A stretch of DNA of 64,000 nt from Cheiracanthium punctorium (taxonomy: Eukaryota; Arthropoda; Arachnida; Araneae; Cheiracanthiidae). Shown in pieces: positions 47,670 to 59,221 of this stretch. Position 1 is the stretch's first letter. Every line of letters starts with the position of its first letter. The notes under the pieces were generated by a model. The model saw nothing but the letters and a program-made list of their open reading frames with translations, was not told the origin of the DNA and made no database searches. The translations under genes and the position numbers were made by a program. The stretch covers positions 310,001 through 374,000 of the forward strand of contig JAWZYV010016015.1 of NCBI GenBank assembly GCA_038373885.1, written 5' to 3'.

Positions 47670-48134
47670 TCTAAAAGTTGACTGTGCTTCAAGGAGCTAC
47701 TTGATTACACATGAAAACGCCAATTGCTGTCTTGTCTCCGAAGACGTATATAAGAAGGGGGGAGTTATTGGGTCCAGACACCCCCTTTAATCAACGCGAA
47801 AATGCTAATTTTTGCCTAATACCCACCTTTTGTGTCCGTGCTTCAAAATAATATACGGTAAAAATACATTTTAAATTTCATTAAATTTTTCAATTTAAGA
47901 AAGTTACATTTTAAAAAATTATATTAATATTGTAAACTGTATAATTCAATGAGTAATGAAGAAAATTTATCATAAAGAAGATTTAAAATGTATTATGTAG
48001 CTGAAATGTTTTACAAAATATTTATAGTAAAAAAAAATACTGTCAATTAAATTTTGTAGTAAGAATGGACACCCCCCCATAGCTGGACCCCTCCCATGTA
48101 AAATCTATAGCTACGCTCGTGCTTGTCTCATTCA

Positions 48135-48184
<50 letters not shown>

Positions 48185-49797
48185 CAGGATAGACTACTCT
48201 AAAGGACCCGCCCCTGAAAAGGTACAGCAGTTGCCATCCCCCGATTTAACTATCAGTAACATGACGGTCGATCGAATCGCCCATAGCGTGCCACACAGCC
48301 AGTTGTGTCAAAGAAGTTATCTGTTTCTGTGGCGCGCAATTGGTGATGGTGATTCGATGTTGCTGGTAGTTAAATCGAGCGATGACAACAGCTGTACTTT
48401 TTCAGCATTTAGCAATTAGTCTAGTTGATTTGTATCGATCTCAATTTGTATTTCATAATTCAATATTTTATTTTTTAGTTTGAATCTTTGAACTAGGAGA
48501 ATTAATTCCATCATCGTACATCAAAATGCCAATACGGCAAATTATTTTTCTTATTTAACACACATGTTAGAAATATTTTTATGCAAGTGTGTATTATTTA
48601 GAACAAGAAACAATTTTGTAAATATATATAAAATGTTTACCATATTTTTAATCTTTACATTCGCATTATATCTCATCATTTTAACATGCTAAAAATAAAG
48701 ACATAAAAGTTGCTCTACCTATATTTACAAAAGAATTGTGGTTTAACATTTTACTATTGGAAGAAATCAATAAGATTAATTTTCTGTGTTCATTGAAAGT
48801 ACAAATTAATCTTGCACAGAACATTATAAATTAGTAAAAACTTTCCAGTCTTTTTCAAAAACATAGCATCTAATTTATTAACATTTAAAGTATTCAAACT
48901 TTATTTATTCTAATTCAGAATGATAAATTATGATTTGAATTTCGTGTATTTTTATTTCTGATGGATATCTCTTCTGTCCATTAACTTAAATAACTGAATT
49001 ACATTTTGTATAATTACGTCTAGAAAATGCAGTAATTCAATCATTTCTGTCTCCCAAAACCACTTTGTATTGCATATCTTAATCAATACAACAAAGAGTA
49101 AAAAGTGTACATGCAAAATCAGTTGTTACAAGCTTCTTTAGCTTTAAATTATACCGCATTTCTTTTTACTGAAACTTGACATGGAAATATTTTGTTCTGA
49201 TTAAGAGTCTGTAAATTAAAATATAATAGAAGCTCCGTCTAGTAAGCTACAATACAAAGTTTCGTCATTAATTTTGCTTCAAACGTAAAAATTAATAACT
49301 GCTAAAAGTAATTATCAAAGTATTTTTTTTTTTAGTTTAAAACCTCTTCTAAGAATTTTTTCTATATTCCTTGTGAAAAAATCTACTGTAATTCTGTTAT
49401 GTAAACCTTTGCCAAATTTCGAGAGTTACTTTAAATTGTTCCAAATTATGAAATGTGGGAAAAGGCTTATATTAGTGTTCAAAATTAAGAGAAATTGCAC
49501 ATTTTGTCGAATATCATGAAAGGAACTGAACGAAATGTAAAACTACTACTTCAGTAAAATGATACATATCTTTTGTACGAAAAACGTAAGCATATATTTG
49601 TGATATTTATGTGTGGTCTGAGCTCCTAGAGGAGCTAGGCTTTATAACCGTACTTGGCAAAATCTGAATTTCGTTTTCTTGCACACTTCGCCGATTTTTT
49701 AAGGGGGGGGGGGGGGGGTTAGGCGTAGAAGTTTGTTAAACTTAAGCTTAAAGAGCCAAAATAATCACGCACCAACGTTTGAACGATGAAATGAGGG
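47670..49797. other. Non-coding stretch with TA microsatellite and 16-G run
   Basis: (TA)n covers 48137-48180. A 16-G run is at 49703-49718. G-rich segments at 47755-47795 and 48070-48112 contain GGGTCCAGACACCCCC and (inverted) GGGGTCCAGCTATGGGGGGG, possibly the diverged ends of one small element. No gene was seen. Confidence 0.45.
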
Positions 49798-50100
49798 GAT
49801 CAAATTGTCGAGAGCCTTGAAGCAAGCCACTTTCATGTCCAGATTTATAAGAGAATGCTACGACCGATGTCGCATCCAACTTATGGAAAATTTTTACAAT
49901 ATTCGATCTATCGAGAGAAAGCCTGATCAAGGTCGCCCAAGAACCAAGACATTAAAAGAAGATAACTATTTGCCCATTACCTTGAGTCGTTTTTAGTATG
50001 CTACTGCTTCTTCGCCCTCTCGTGTCTTCTATGCGGGCACAGGTAGCCGAGTTTTAGGGGTTACTGTGTCCAGAAGGCTTCATGAAAGAGTAATACCATG
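49798..50100 (+). pseudogene. Tc1-like transposase N-terminal relic
   Basis: Translation in one frame gives CRIQLMENFYNIRSIERKPD, then QGRPRTKTLKEDNYLPITLS, a stop, and GTGSRVLGVTVSRRLHERVI. The GRPR linker followed by T..EDNYL and later VSRRLHE parallels the Tc1 pattern GRPRVTTPNEDRYL ... VSRQTVYRRL found intact at 32894-33922. It is only the DNA-binding half; the catalytic region is not recognisable downstream. The element ends are lost. Confidence 0.7.
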
Positions 50101-50239
50101 AAACTAATTTCAAAACTTTTGCCAATCGATCACGTTTGCCGTTGAATAAACAAAATGTTTGCCGATTCTGAGATATGATTTTCAAATGCTCGTGTTCAGC
50201 ATAGGACATGAGAGCTTTAAACAAAATCATCTTCTGGCT

Positions 50240-50278
50240 TTACACTAACATGCATAAAATTAATGCACGTTAGTGTAA
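50240..50278. repeat. Short inverted repeat, 16-bp arms
   Basis: ACACTAACATGCAT and ATGCACGTTAGTGT pair with one mismatch around a short AT centre. It could be two transposon ends head to head, or a chance hairpin. Confidence 0.7.
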
Positions 50279-50279
50279 T

Positions 50280-51430
50280 TCATGCATAAAATACATGCCC
50301 CCTTTATTAATTGGGGGTCCTATGAAAGTAAAGGAAGCTGTGAAAGATCTACGCGAAAGAGAATCGTCAAAGTCCATTCAAGAGAGTAAGATCAATACAT
50401 TAGCGACTATCAACAAGTAGTTTCACAGAGTAATAGTGCGTGAGCTAGAAAATGTCCAAGGAAACAATAGAAACTAATTTCACCTTCCATAAAGAGTTGA
50501 TCTTGCGCCATGTGGCTTCTAGCTCTATCCTTATTTCAAGAAAGGATTCAAGGGATGCCATTTTGTAATCAACAAAGACTGTAAAAGTGCTACAGGCAGT
50601 TTTGGAATACTTTTAAAAGGTTAACTTTCGCAGATGCTGATGAAGTAGACGAAACATTCGGACAGATGCATCTCAAAAGAGTTACTTCAAAGAAAAAGTT
50701 AGTGACGAATAAAAGTGAATTGTTTCAACCCAAATTATTTTTATTGCATATTGAATAGCTCTTATAACTTACTTTAGCTCAAGATGTACACAATAGAAAT
50801 CAAGAAAAATTATCGTACTCTATTTAGAATAATCTCCGGTTGGAAGAACACTATTTTTTAGTGTGTGTGTGATAAGACCTAGCTCACTATTTTGAAAAAT
50901 AATGAAAATTTACCAATTGGAGTCATCTCAATAATGTAAAAGCATAATTTTCTACACAAAGTAAGCAAATGATTTGCTAAGAATGTTGAATTTCAAATGT
51001 TTTCACTTTGTAAGAAATCAAAAAAAATCTCGTTAGCTTCTTACTCATTAACTGCCAATATTTCTAGTTTCTTCTTGAAAACTGATGAAAATCCGATTTG
51101 TGCTACTAAAATTACGTTTACATAAAATACGCTCCAGATGTAAGCAATATATTTCAAAACTTATTCCTGACGTTTTGTTCAAAATGGAATCCAATCGAAA
51201 GCCTTCAAAAACTATAAAAATAGAGTATAGAATATTGTTTTATAACTTAAAGGAAAAATGAAGAAGTCTTTCCGATATGAATGCACGCAATTCAGTTACC
51301 GTACTAATAAACATATTCAAATAAATCCATTGTTTGCTTACAAGTAATTACAAACTTTCACAATCTGTAAAACATCGATAAATCCTTAGTAATCCAGTAG
51401 TTACGTCACTCGTCACCAATGCAATAAATA
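50280..51430. other. AT-rich spacer, nothing firm
   Basis: Some low-AT sequence around 50320-50700 has no stable reading frame. It may be the decayed remainder of the Tc1 relic upstream. Confidence 0.4.
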
Positions 51431-51501
51431 ATGAGGAAAGATCTTTTAGCCTTGCTTCTGCTTTTGATAGTCCGAGGAGATGATCAAATCCTGCAAGTCC
51501 T
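51431..51501 (+). CDS. Candidate signal-peptide first exon of an unknown secreted protein
   Basis: ATG at 51431 opens MRKDLLALLLLLIVRGDDQI: two basic residues, a ten-residue Leu-rich hydrophobic core, then polar residues, the plan of a secretory signal peptide. The coding stretch ends CAAGTCCT followed by GTAAGATA (51502 on), a good 5' splice donor. Without splicing it stops at 24 codons (TAA at 51503). Signal-peptide exons of this size are common in arthropod secreted proteins. No second exon can be identified with confidence downstream. Short Leu-rich frames can arise by chance, so this is a prediction only. Confidence 0.3.
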
Positions 51502-51504
51502 GTA

Positions 51505-54500
51505 AGATAATCAAAAGTTGTGTTCGATCGTAATTGGGATGGGGCGGCGAGTTTAATTACGATTATGACGTTTAGTGACGCGTCTCGACATTCTCCTGTC
51601 TAGAATCATCATTGAGTAGCCAGCGTGAAGATACACTATTCAGTTGCAGCAATGATAAAAACTTCAAAAAGTATAGCCGAAACTTATTTAGATGCTTGGG
51701 ATAGGAAGCAGCTGTCGATTTGTAGCTCATCCTCTTTCTATTCTACTGAAATTCCAAATGATAAATTATTTACACTGTAACCATTGTTTAGTGAATTAAA
51801 TATTCAGAAAAAAAAACTGTTTTACGGTTATATACGAATACATTAGAACGAAATATTGCGTATGTTTGCGAGAAGAAAAGTTTATTTACTGATTGAGCAA
51901 AGGAAAACTAATTCCATATTTTTTTCCATAAAATTGTCTTCTTATTCTTTTTCATAGTTACTTTTATTGAGTTTTAATATTGTAAAATGCATTTTTCAGC
52001 GCAGTTTACTTTTGTTAATTGTTTACTTATATAGATCTAACGTGTATTTATTAAGTATTTCATTCTGTTTTTTTTTATATATATACTATATATTATTATC
52101 CATTATACATCTGTAACCATGTGAAAGGATTTTTGCTGCAGTATTGAGCAAAAATATGGCAGTTTGTCGACTTTTAAGAACTAGGTCAAACTGCTGTCAG
52201 TCTTACAATCTGATTTGTACATTATTGAAAATTTATTTTATGTGAACTGAGCAAATTTGAAGCTAAAGCAAAAATACTAAGCTTATAAATTTTTTAATCA
52301 TATTATAAACTAGCTTCAGTACTCACGAGTGCATAAAATATTAGCATTTTTAAGGTATCATTATTTAGGATTGCTGCTAATCCTTTTGTATACAGTCTAC
52401 TGACGACGACGTTATCATACAGCTACTGCATTAAAAATTGCACATTTCTTTTACATTAGTTCATACTCTCTATTTATATTATCTTGGTAATGTTTATTGA
52501 ACTCGTGATTGGAGGATTACGAGTTCGAAATCTCAACAACATCGTCGTTTACATGTGATACAACTGCATATTCAGTTTGTAAACCGAATGTCCACTTTCG
52601 AACCCATGATGGAATAAGAAAAGGAGATATAATACACGATGCAATTCCTCTGCTCTTTTAGCATTTCCAAATTATGGTGGAGCTCCGAGAAATATAGAAG
52701 AAGCTCTAAACTTTTTAAATCGGACGCTTTTAACTGCCCTTTCATGTATCCAGGCAGCATATATGAATGCCGCACGCAGTTTCCATGCAGTTATTGAATC
52801 ATTCAAATGAAGCTTAAATACATTGCATAACCTGAAATGATGAAAAGCTATAAGCATGTGAGCTACTGCACGGAAACTTCCTTTTAAATGCCTGCCATGC
52901 GGTAGAAACATCTTTTAAAAGATATCTCCATATTTTTCATTGAAATACCAATAAGCGATCAATAAAACAACCATAAATAACCAAAACAAGCAACAATTTT
53001 CTTCTAAAACTCATTTTTAAATTAAGAAAGAAAGAAGAGGAGACTTTTTTTCTTTGTCAGCATGAAAATTAAAAAAGAAGAGATTAATCAAAATCGAATA
53101 TTTTGGCATTATCTGTAGCATATTTATTTCTTAAAGTTAGTTTTAATACAACACTCTTAAATAGCTTCGAAAAATATGAAACGCTTTTTTTTTTTTTTTT
53201 TTTTAATCGGATACTTCTCTTAGAAACCATTAAGTTTTTGCTACATCATCATTAATGTTAAAAATCATTGAGTTTCTTGCTTCATGCTTTAAAAGGTCAT
53301 GTTCACTTTATTCATTATAAATATTAATAATAAAATTACTTCAGAACCTTTGGTGTTTAAAACTTTAAAAAGTAAATGGTAATTGATTAAGTGACGTTGA
53401 CTGCAGTTGACTGACAACTAAAAAAACTAGCATTAAATATTTCGTTTATTCTGTGGTATTAGAATGTTTTATTAAAGTTAGTTTTACTATCAAGTTTATT
53501 TTGAAAATTAAGGTTGCTATTTTAGAGATCCAATTAGTTTGAAATATATTTTCCACACAAATAATTTTAAATCAGGTATTGTGGTTAGTGTGTAAATAAT
53601 ATTCTTCCTTCGAATACCTTTAAAAAAAGTCATTAGACTTATTTTAGTATATGAAAATCACATTTTTAAAAAGTAAAATCCTTAGCATTAATAAAAATTA
53701 TTTTGTTTCTTTAACTAACTTCCTCAAATAATCAATTTCTATTAATAATGGCTACATTTTATTTTTATTATTTGTTCTTCTCTAAAACGTATTTGTAAGT
53801 TTATGCAGACATTTTACTAAAAATCTTCTTTATTGTCTTAAACTACTTTCAATTTTTAACAAACACATTTAATAAATGTTAAAAAGATATTCCTATGAAA
53901 GTCTCATATGAAACAGATTTTCATTTTAGTCAGGTTTAATCAATACAAAGGCTTTCTCTTTCTGTGTGATTTATTCATAGTTATTTTTAATTTGAATTCA
54001 ATTTAATTTAATTTAACACTAATTTTATGAATATATTTTAATAAGCGTATTATTTAGCATTAATATTTTGTATTATTTTAAATAAATAGTATTACTTTTT
54101 TATTATTTAGTATGTAATTTTTAGAATGCTACCCTAAGTTTGATAATAAATTAAATTATTTTGAACATATTATCGTTTCGGTTTTTATTCAAAATATCGC
54201 ATTACAGATTTATAAATAATCGCTTACTTATTTTTTTAAGTATCTTGTCCGGCACTATATAAAACAATTAAAAATTGCTAATTTTAAAATGTAATACTTA
54301 TGTCAGGGACTGCACCTGATATGGAAGTCAAGTGTCACTAAAATTTCAAGTTTTGAAGTTCTGACAAATTTTACTTGCAGTTTTTTAAAAGATGTGTCCG
54401 TAAAATTTATCATCAATCGTTCCAGTTAAACAATATTCTTTTCTCATCATCTCGTAATTATTATTTGCTCTTTTATCAACTAATATAAACACTGAAAGTA

Positions 54501-55596
54501 AAAGTAAAATGCTAAATCCCAATCAAATAGGAAGTAAAAGTTGGCAAAATTGATAGTGTCATTGTTGTTATTTTTTTATCCGCACTTTGATAGTAGTCAG
54601 AGATGTAAGTATAATAGTGTGGTCAGAAGATCTAGATCCGATTATCGACAGACCAAAACTAACCATGTCTATGCAATGGACAAGCATGTTAAATTTGTGA
54701 TATCTGTGGATGTGTATACTTTTGGTGTGTTTTCTGTTAGCCTTATGCCGATCGGATTCCTTCCAAATTGTTCGACAGAGCTTATCGACCGATTCCAGAA
54801 ACCAGGCACATGAGCAGTTGATTTCGAGCAGTGAAAATATTTCGAATATTAAGTAAAATAAAATGTTAATGGGCATATGTGATGGATTTAAAAGCCTCGC
54901 AGAGTGATTCGTAGTGAAATATATCGCTACTTTGTAGGAATATTCGAACTCAAAAATAGTGTTTCTCGTGTTTGTTCCAATCAATTCTAGTATCAATTAC
55001 AGGTTTCAGTATATACTTCAAATTTAATATTGGAAATAATTTTTGAGCTTGGCTAAACCCAAAAATTTCTATTTTAAGAGCTTATAAATTATTCAAAGAC
55101 GTTTTCTCAAAACTCAAAGATAGAGTTTTGGAGGTTTTCTTAAAAAGTAGCGATATCTATATCTTATTGTTATTAAATTAGTTAATTTATAAATAACACG
55201 CATATAGCAATCGAAACTCGTCTATTTTTTGTAATGATGTCGGGTATTGCCGTGTTCTGATGAGCATTTTCGTTAAAAACTTGAATATAAAGGAAGTAAA
55301 GAACTACTTTCATGAATAAAATTACTTTTTCTTCTACCTTGTTTATCCAGCACTTAACCTGAATGGCCATTTCTCAAATTAAGTAAAGTTTGCTAAGAGG
55401 TATAATATACACCCAAATCCAATGTTCTGGATTTATTCTTCGGAAACCAAGAAGATTCCTTCTTTTTTTAATCCCTCTGGATGAATTTTCCCGCAAAAGC
55501 CGATGTACTTTTTCGATTTCGTACTTCAACATTTAACTGAATTCATTTAGATTTTTAAAGAATGCTTTCAATATTCCGACAATCTTAAATATCACC
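51505..55596. other. AT-rich stretch, no gene identified
   Basis: A minus-strand ORF at 52672-52911 (LRAAFIYAAW, FRAVAHMLIAFHHF) is less composition-driven than most and may be distantly related to the ORF pair at 56459/59001. A 142-codon minus-strand ORF (54568-54996) and its plus-strand shadow show no motif. Long poly-T at 53186-53204. Confidence 0.4.
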
Positions 55597-55773
55597 ATGC
55601 AGGATATTTTTTCCAGTAGATCGGCACTGGCAAATGAAGCCTTGGTAGAGGCTTTGCCGAACGTGACGGCCATTTATGAAAATGCATCTAATGGGCAGCC
55701 ATCATTATTCCTAGCAAGAACATCAGAAACACCCAGACCCATGTTGACAATCGATCTTGGACCGAAAGTGTGA
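55597..55773 (+). CDS. 58-codon ORF of unknown function in a strong start context
   Basis: ATG at 55597 is preceded by ATCACC, close to the animal optimum CACCATG. The frame reads MQDIFSSRSALANEALVEAL, then PNVTAIYENASNGQPSLFLA and RTSETPRPMLTIDLGPKV, stop at 55771. Composition is balanced (Ala, Pro, Thr, Glu, Gly), unlike the Lys/Ile/Phe-rich random frames nearby. The 3' end AAA/GTGTGA could be a weak donor, and CACCATGCAG/GA could instead be a weak 3' splice acceptor, so it may be an exon. It has one possible glycosylation sequon (NVT) but no signal peptide. No family recognised. It may be a fragment of a host exon or of an old transposon. Confidence 0.3.
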   Translation: MQDIFSSRSALANEALVEALPNVTAIYENASNGQPSLFLARTSETPRPMLTIDLGPKV

Positions 55774-56458
55774 TTAAATCGCGCACTAGACACTACACCA
55801 GTTGGCCAGCACTACTAATAAGACATTCCAGTCCAAACTTCGGCGGCAAACTTATAACTTTCAAATTGCTATTCATATTGGAACTTCTTAGTGCCGCGAT
55901 AAAGGTATAGTTAGACCAAAGTATGCTTATAAGGTATAATTAAATAACTAAAATTATTATAGTAATTAACTATAATGAGATATAATTAATTACTTGAATT
56001 TTATAAACACTACATTCACACTATGTGATCTATACTTTTCTTCAGAATGTTCTGAATAACTATTTTAATTTTTTACGGGGTGCATTTAAACTCAAGGCAT
56101 GGATTTCCAATACGTTATTCCTAAACTTATTTTTATATTTCAACTATTTGAATGTACCATTCTCAAAAGGTAAATAAATAAATAAAAATTAAAAAGAATG
56201 AAAATAAGAAGTAGCAGTAATGTATTTTAACTTTATTTGAAAATTTACCAATATGATGTAGAAGGAAATCATCTGCAATCACAAAATAATATTTTAAAAC
56301 TAAGTTTATGTATCTTAAGGCATTGACTTTTTCACTTTAAATAACTAATAAATACATGAAACTAAATGCAAGAAAGAAGCGTAAATACACATGACCAAGT
56401 TCTTTCTCGAGATAATAGATGTCTTTAAATATCGGCGCTGCGAAAAGACATTCCCTTT

Positions 56459-56722
56459 TTAAACTCGCATATCCGAATTCAATAGAAAGAGAGCAATGAA
56501 AGGAATATCTTTCAGTGTGTCTTTATCTAAGAAAGTGTGAATAAAAGACATCTGAAAACAAAAAAGCCGCGGTGCCAAGTGACCGAATAAATGAACTGTC
56601 ATCAAGTGTAAGGAAGCTTTCTTTTTGGAATTCAGCCGCTTCGACTTTCTAACAATAATGTCACACACAAGACTACTGACACGCAAAATATTTGCTGCTG
56701 TAACATTTCTCGCAATTAGCAT
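56459..56722 (-). CDS. ORF of unknown function, paralogue of the ORF at 59001
   Basis: An 87-codon frame on the minus strand. Its second half, KKKASLHLMTVHLFGHL, then CFQMSFIHTFLDKDTLKDIP, aligns almost without gaps to KESRLPLLTAHLIQIF and FREDLIRKFFDKEKLTKISF in the ORF at 59001. DNA of the two loci also aligns over more than 140 bases with few gaps. Conserved positions (T.HL, F..DK..L..I.F) look protein-like. No signal peptide, transmembrane plan or known domain is evident. Both could be exons of a small gene family or fragments of an unrecognised repeat. Confidence 0.3.
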   Translation of the reverse strand: MLIARNVTAANILRVSSLVCDIIVRKSKRLNSKKKASLHLMTVHLFGHLAPRLFCFQMSFIHTFLDKDTLKDIPFIALFLLNSDMRV

Positions 56723-56729
56723 GAAAATG

Positions 56730-57762
56730 TTTTCAAAATTTCAGTCTCTTATAATCTCTGCTACAGCAAACTTAATTGTATTGTAAACATTTATATTATT
56801 CAAGCCGATAACTGTAAATGAAAAAAAAAGTTTAAATTTTCAAAAATAAATTCTGATTTAACTGGTAATATTTATTCCTGGGATTTTTATTGTTACAATA
56901 ATAAATATGATTTTTTTTTTCAATTCATAGTGTATCAAGATGCACCCTAATTTTAAAGTAAATAGATAAATAATTATTAGTTGCCAATACTCATAATGAT
57001 GATGACAGCTTTATTTAAATAGATGTCATTTGCTGCAAAATGCGCAATATCAATTAGCATTATAAGTATTAATTTCAAAGAAAAAATTTTGAAATCACAT
57101 ATCGAAATGCCCAGTAAATGCATCACTGTAAAATAATTCTATACAATTATTGAACAAACATGGCTGTAGATGTCTATGAAAAATAAAATTTTGTTTTTAC
57201 CTTATACAAATGTTCTACGTTTAATCACATGAATGTACAGTTTGAAATTTATTGCTCTTTTATTTTTAAATTCTTTTTATGTGTATACATTTAATATAAA
57301 AATGTCGATTGAAATAAAAATGGAAGGCGAAGTAACTTTATTTATTATCATGATGATTATGTTAAAAGTGAAATGTTGTAGCTTTTTACAAACCCTCTCT
57401 CAACTTTCGACGTTCTATTATGATTTTTATATAAATCTGTGAATAAAAAATAATTTGCATTTGTCCAGAATCAAATACTTCAAATCATCCTCTAATTAAA
57501 GTTACAGCTCGTGCTAGAAAACAATGCTATGAATTCGGAAAATACTAAAAAATCAAATTTGAAATTCCAGTGATACAGTTTAAACTAGTATAACAGTATT
57601 ATATTGCTAACGAAATTTAATTTATCCATTCGTCATATCTAATCAATAAATACAAGTTTCAATTCTGTAGTGGCATTTCATCTTACGTGACAAAAATGTT
57701 GTGCTGCATACATGTATTAATAAATTTTTATTTCTTTGATTTTAGGTAAGATACTATTAGTA
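56730..57762. other. AT-rich spacer, nothing recognised
   Basis: A 69-codon plus-strand ORF at 57233 is Phe/Leu/Ile-rich and composition-driven. No repeat pair was seen. Confidence 0.45.
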
Positions 57763-57968
57763 CAGGGACGGCTAATAGGATTTTATCAAAGTGACAAATT
57801 TAAAATAAATTTAAATGCAACTTTTTCCCAACTACTCTTCTAATTATTTTCTTTATTTATTATTCATTTTTATAGCTATCTCAAAGTTTTTGACGTATCA
57901 GTAAAATTTCTGGAGTGTTAAAAGACCAGATAAGCTTTGGCACGTGTGCCACGTCTTCGCCATCCCTG
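57763..57968. mobile_element. Diverged hAT MITE
   Basis: CAGGGACGGCTAA and (inverted) CAGGGATGGCGAA, 11 of 13 matching, followed inward on the right by TGGCACGTGTGCCA, a palindrome seen near ends of several hAT families. Length is 206 bp. Flanks TATTAGTA/CTATAACG no longer match, so it is old. Confidence 0.6.
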
Positions 57969-59000
57969 CTATAACGATAGTAATATCGCAAGGAAAAGAA
58001 ATAATGTCAAAATAATAAGGAAGGTTTTATATTTTTAACTAAATAAAAAGATGTTAGTTTGAAAACATTAGCTTAAAGCTTTTTGATAAGAATTTTTAAA
58101 GAACTATATAAAATTTAGGCACGTTTTCTTACGTAACTAAGCTGAGATGTTTAACTTCATTTACGATGAATAATGTTAAAACCAAAGACAACATTTTAAT
58201 CGCCAATCGCAAGTATTTGATCGCATAAGGATCATATTGAATAGGGATAGATGAGAGATTAGACGAGAAAGATTTACAGTTGTTATGTGAGACGAGAATG
58301 AAATTTTTATCCTAACCTTATAGGAATTTTGCGAGACGAGACAGGCCTATATTTCGTCTCGCGTTCATCGCTAATATTGAAATCATGGAATTTTCTCAAG
58401 GATTCTCATCCCCTAAGAAATCGAAAGTAAAGCAAATAAGCAAAACTCATTTTTTTAGATGATACAGCGGCATTTTACATAGCGTCATCTAACAAAAATT
58501 CGTTTGCAGTTTCATTTTTCTCAGTTTAATCTCCCAGAACATTGTTCAAAACAAACTCGCTGAACTTTTGTTTATTTTTCTTTTTTATTTCGAAAAAACT
58601 GTTCTATATAATCGATTAATAATTCGTCAAGCGTCTTTTAATCTGCTTTTGTCATAGGAAAATGTGAGTTTGCCGGTGAATATATCGATATCACCAATAA
58701 ATCGAGAGTTGTATTAATATACGTGGATAATATTAGCTGAAATCAATAAATCGATTTAGAGACATAATACTGAACAAACATTAACGAGAGATATATCGTA
58801 ATGATATCCGAATATTGTTATTTAATATGATTCTGAAAAACAAATCATTGGATACATTTCTTTTTTTTAATTTGACTTCGAAAATCGACATTGAAAACAT
58901 TGCTGATACGAAACATTCTTTTTTAAGAAGATAAATTTGTCTTTTTGATTTCCCTTTCATTCAACACTACTTTAATTTTTAACTCCTGCGTATCAAAATT
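57969..59000. other. AT-rich spacer with one short inverted repeat
   Basis: GCGAGACGA (58331) pairs with TCGTCTCGC (58354-58362); related GACGAGA motifs occur upstream at 58261-58300. No gene was seen. Confidence 0.45.
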
Positions 59001-59219
59001 TTAATGAGATAAGTACATTAAAAAAGAAATCTTTGTCAATTTTTCTTTATCAAAGAATTTGCGAATCAAGTCCTCTCTGAAAAGACGAATTGCGATACTA
59101 AAGATCTGAATTAAATGAGCTGTCAGCAAGGGCAAGCGGCTTTCTTTTTCGAGTTTATATGCAATGCATCCTTTAACAACTAAACTATTGTTGCAGCGGC
59201 ATAAATCCAAATTTGTCAA
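59001..59219 (-). CDS. ORF of unknown function, paralogue of the ORF at 56459
   Basis: A 72-codon minus-strand frame ending LIRKFFDKEKLTKISFLMYL then SH and a stop. See the partner at 56459-56722 for the alignment: the shared core runs from about residue 23 to the end. The N-terminal part (CNNSLVVKGC against CDIIVRKSKR) aligns weakly with a one-residue gap. The pair lies 2.5 kb apart in the same orientation, as in a tandem duplication. Function unknown. Confidence 0.3.
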   Translation of the reverse strand: MTNLDLCRCNNSLVVKGCIAYKLEKESRLPLLTAHLIQIFSIAIRLFREDLIRKFFDKEKLTKISFLMYLSH

Positions 59220-59221
59220 AC

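Noticed and set aside
47740..48112. Small G-rich inverted element
   Set aside because: Only loose similarity around GGGTCCAG; no target duplication.
54568..54996. 142-codon minus-strand ORF
   Set aside because: No motif, no splice or start support, overlapped by a plus-strand ORF of similar quality; open frames of this size occur by chance.
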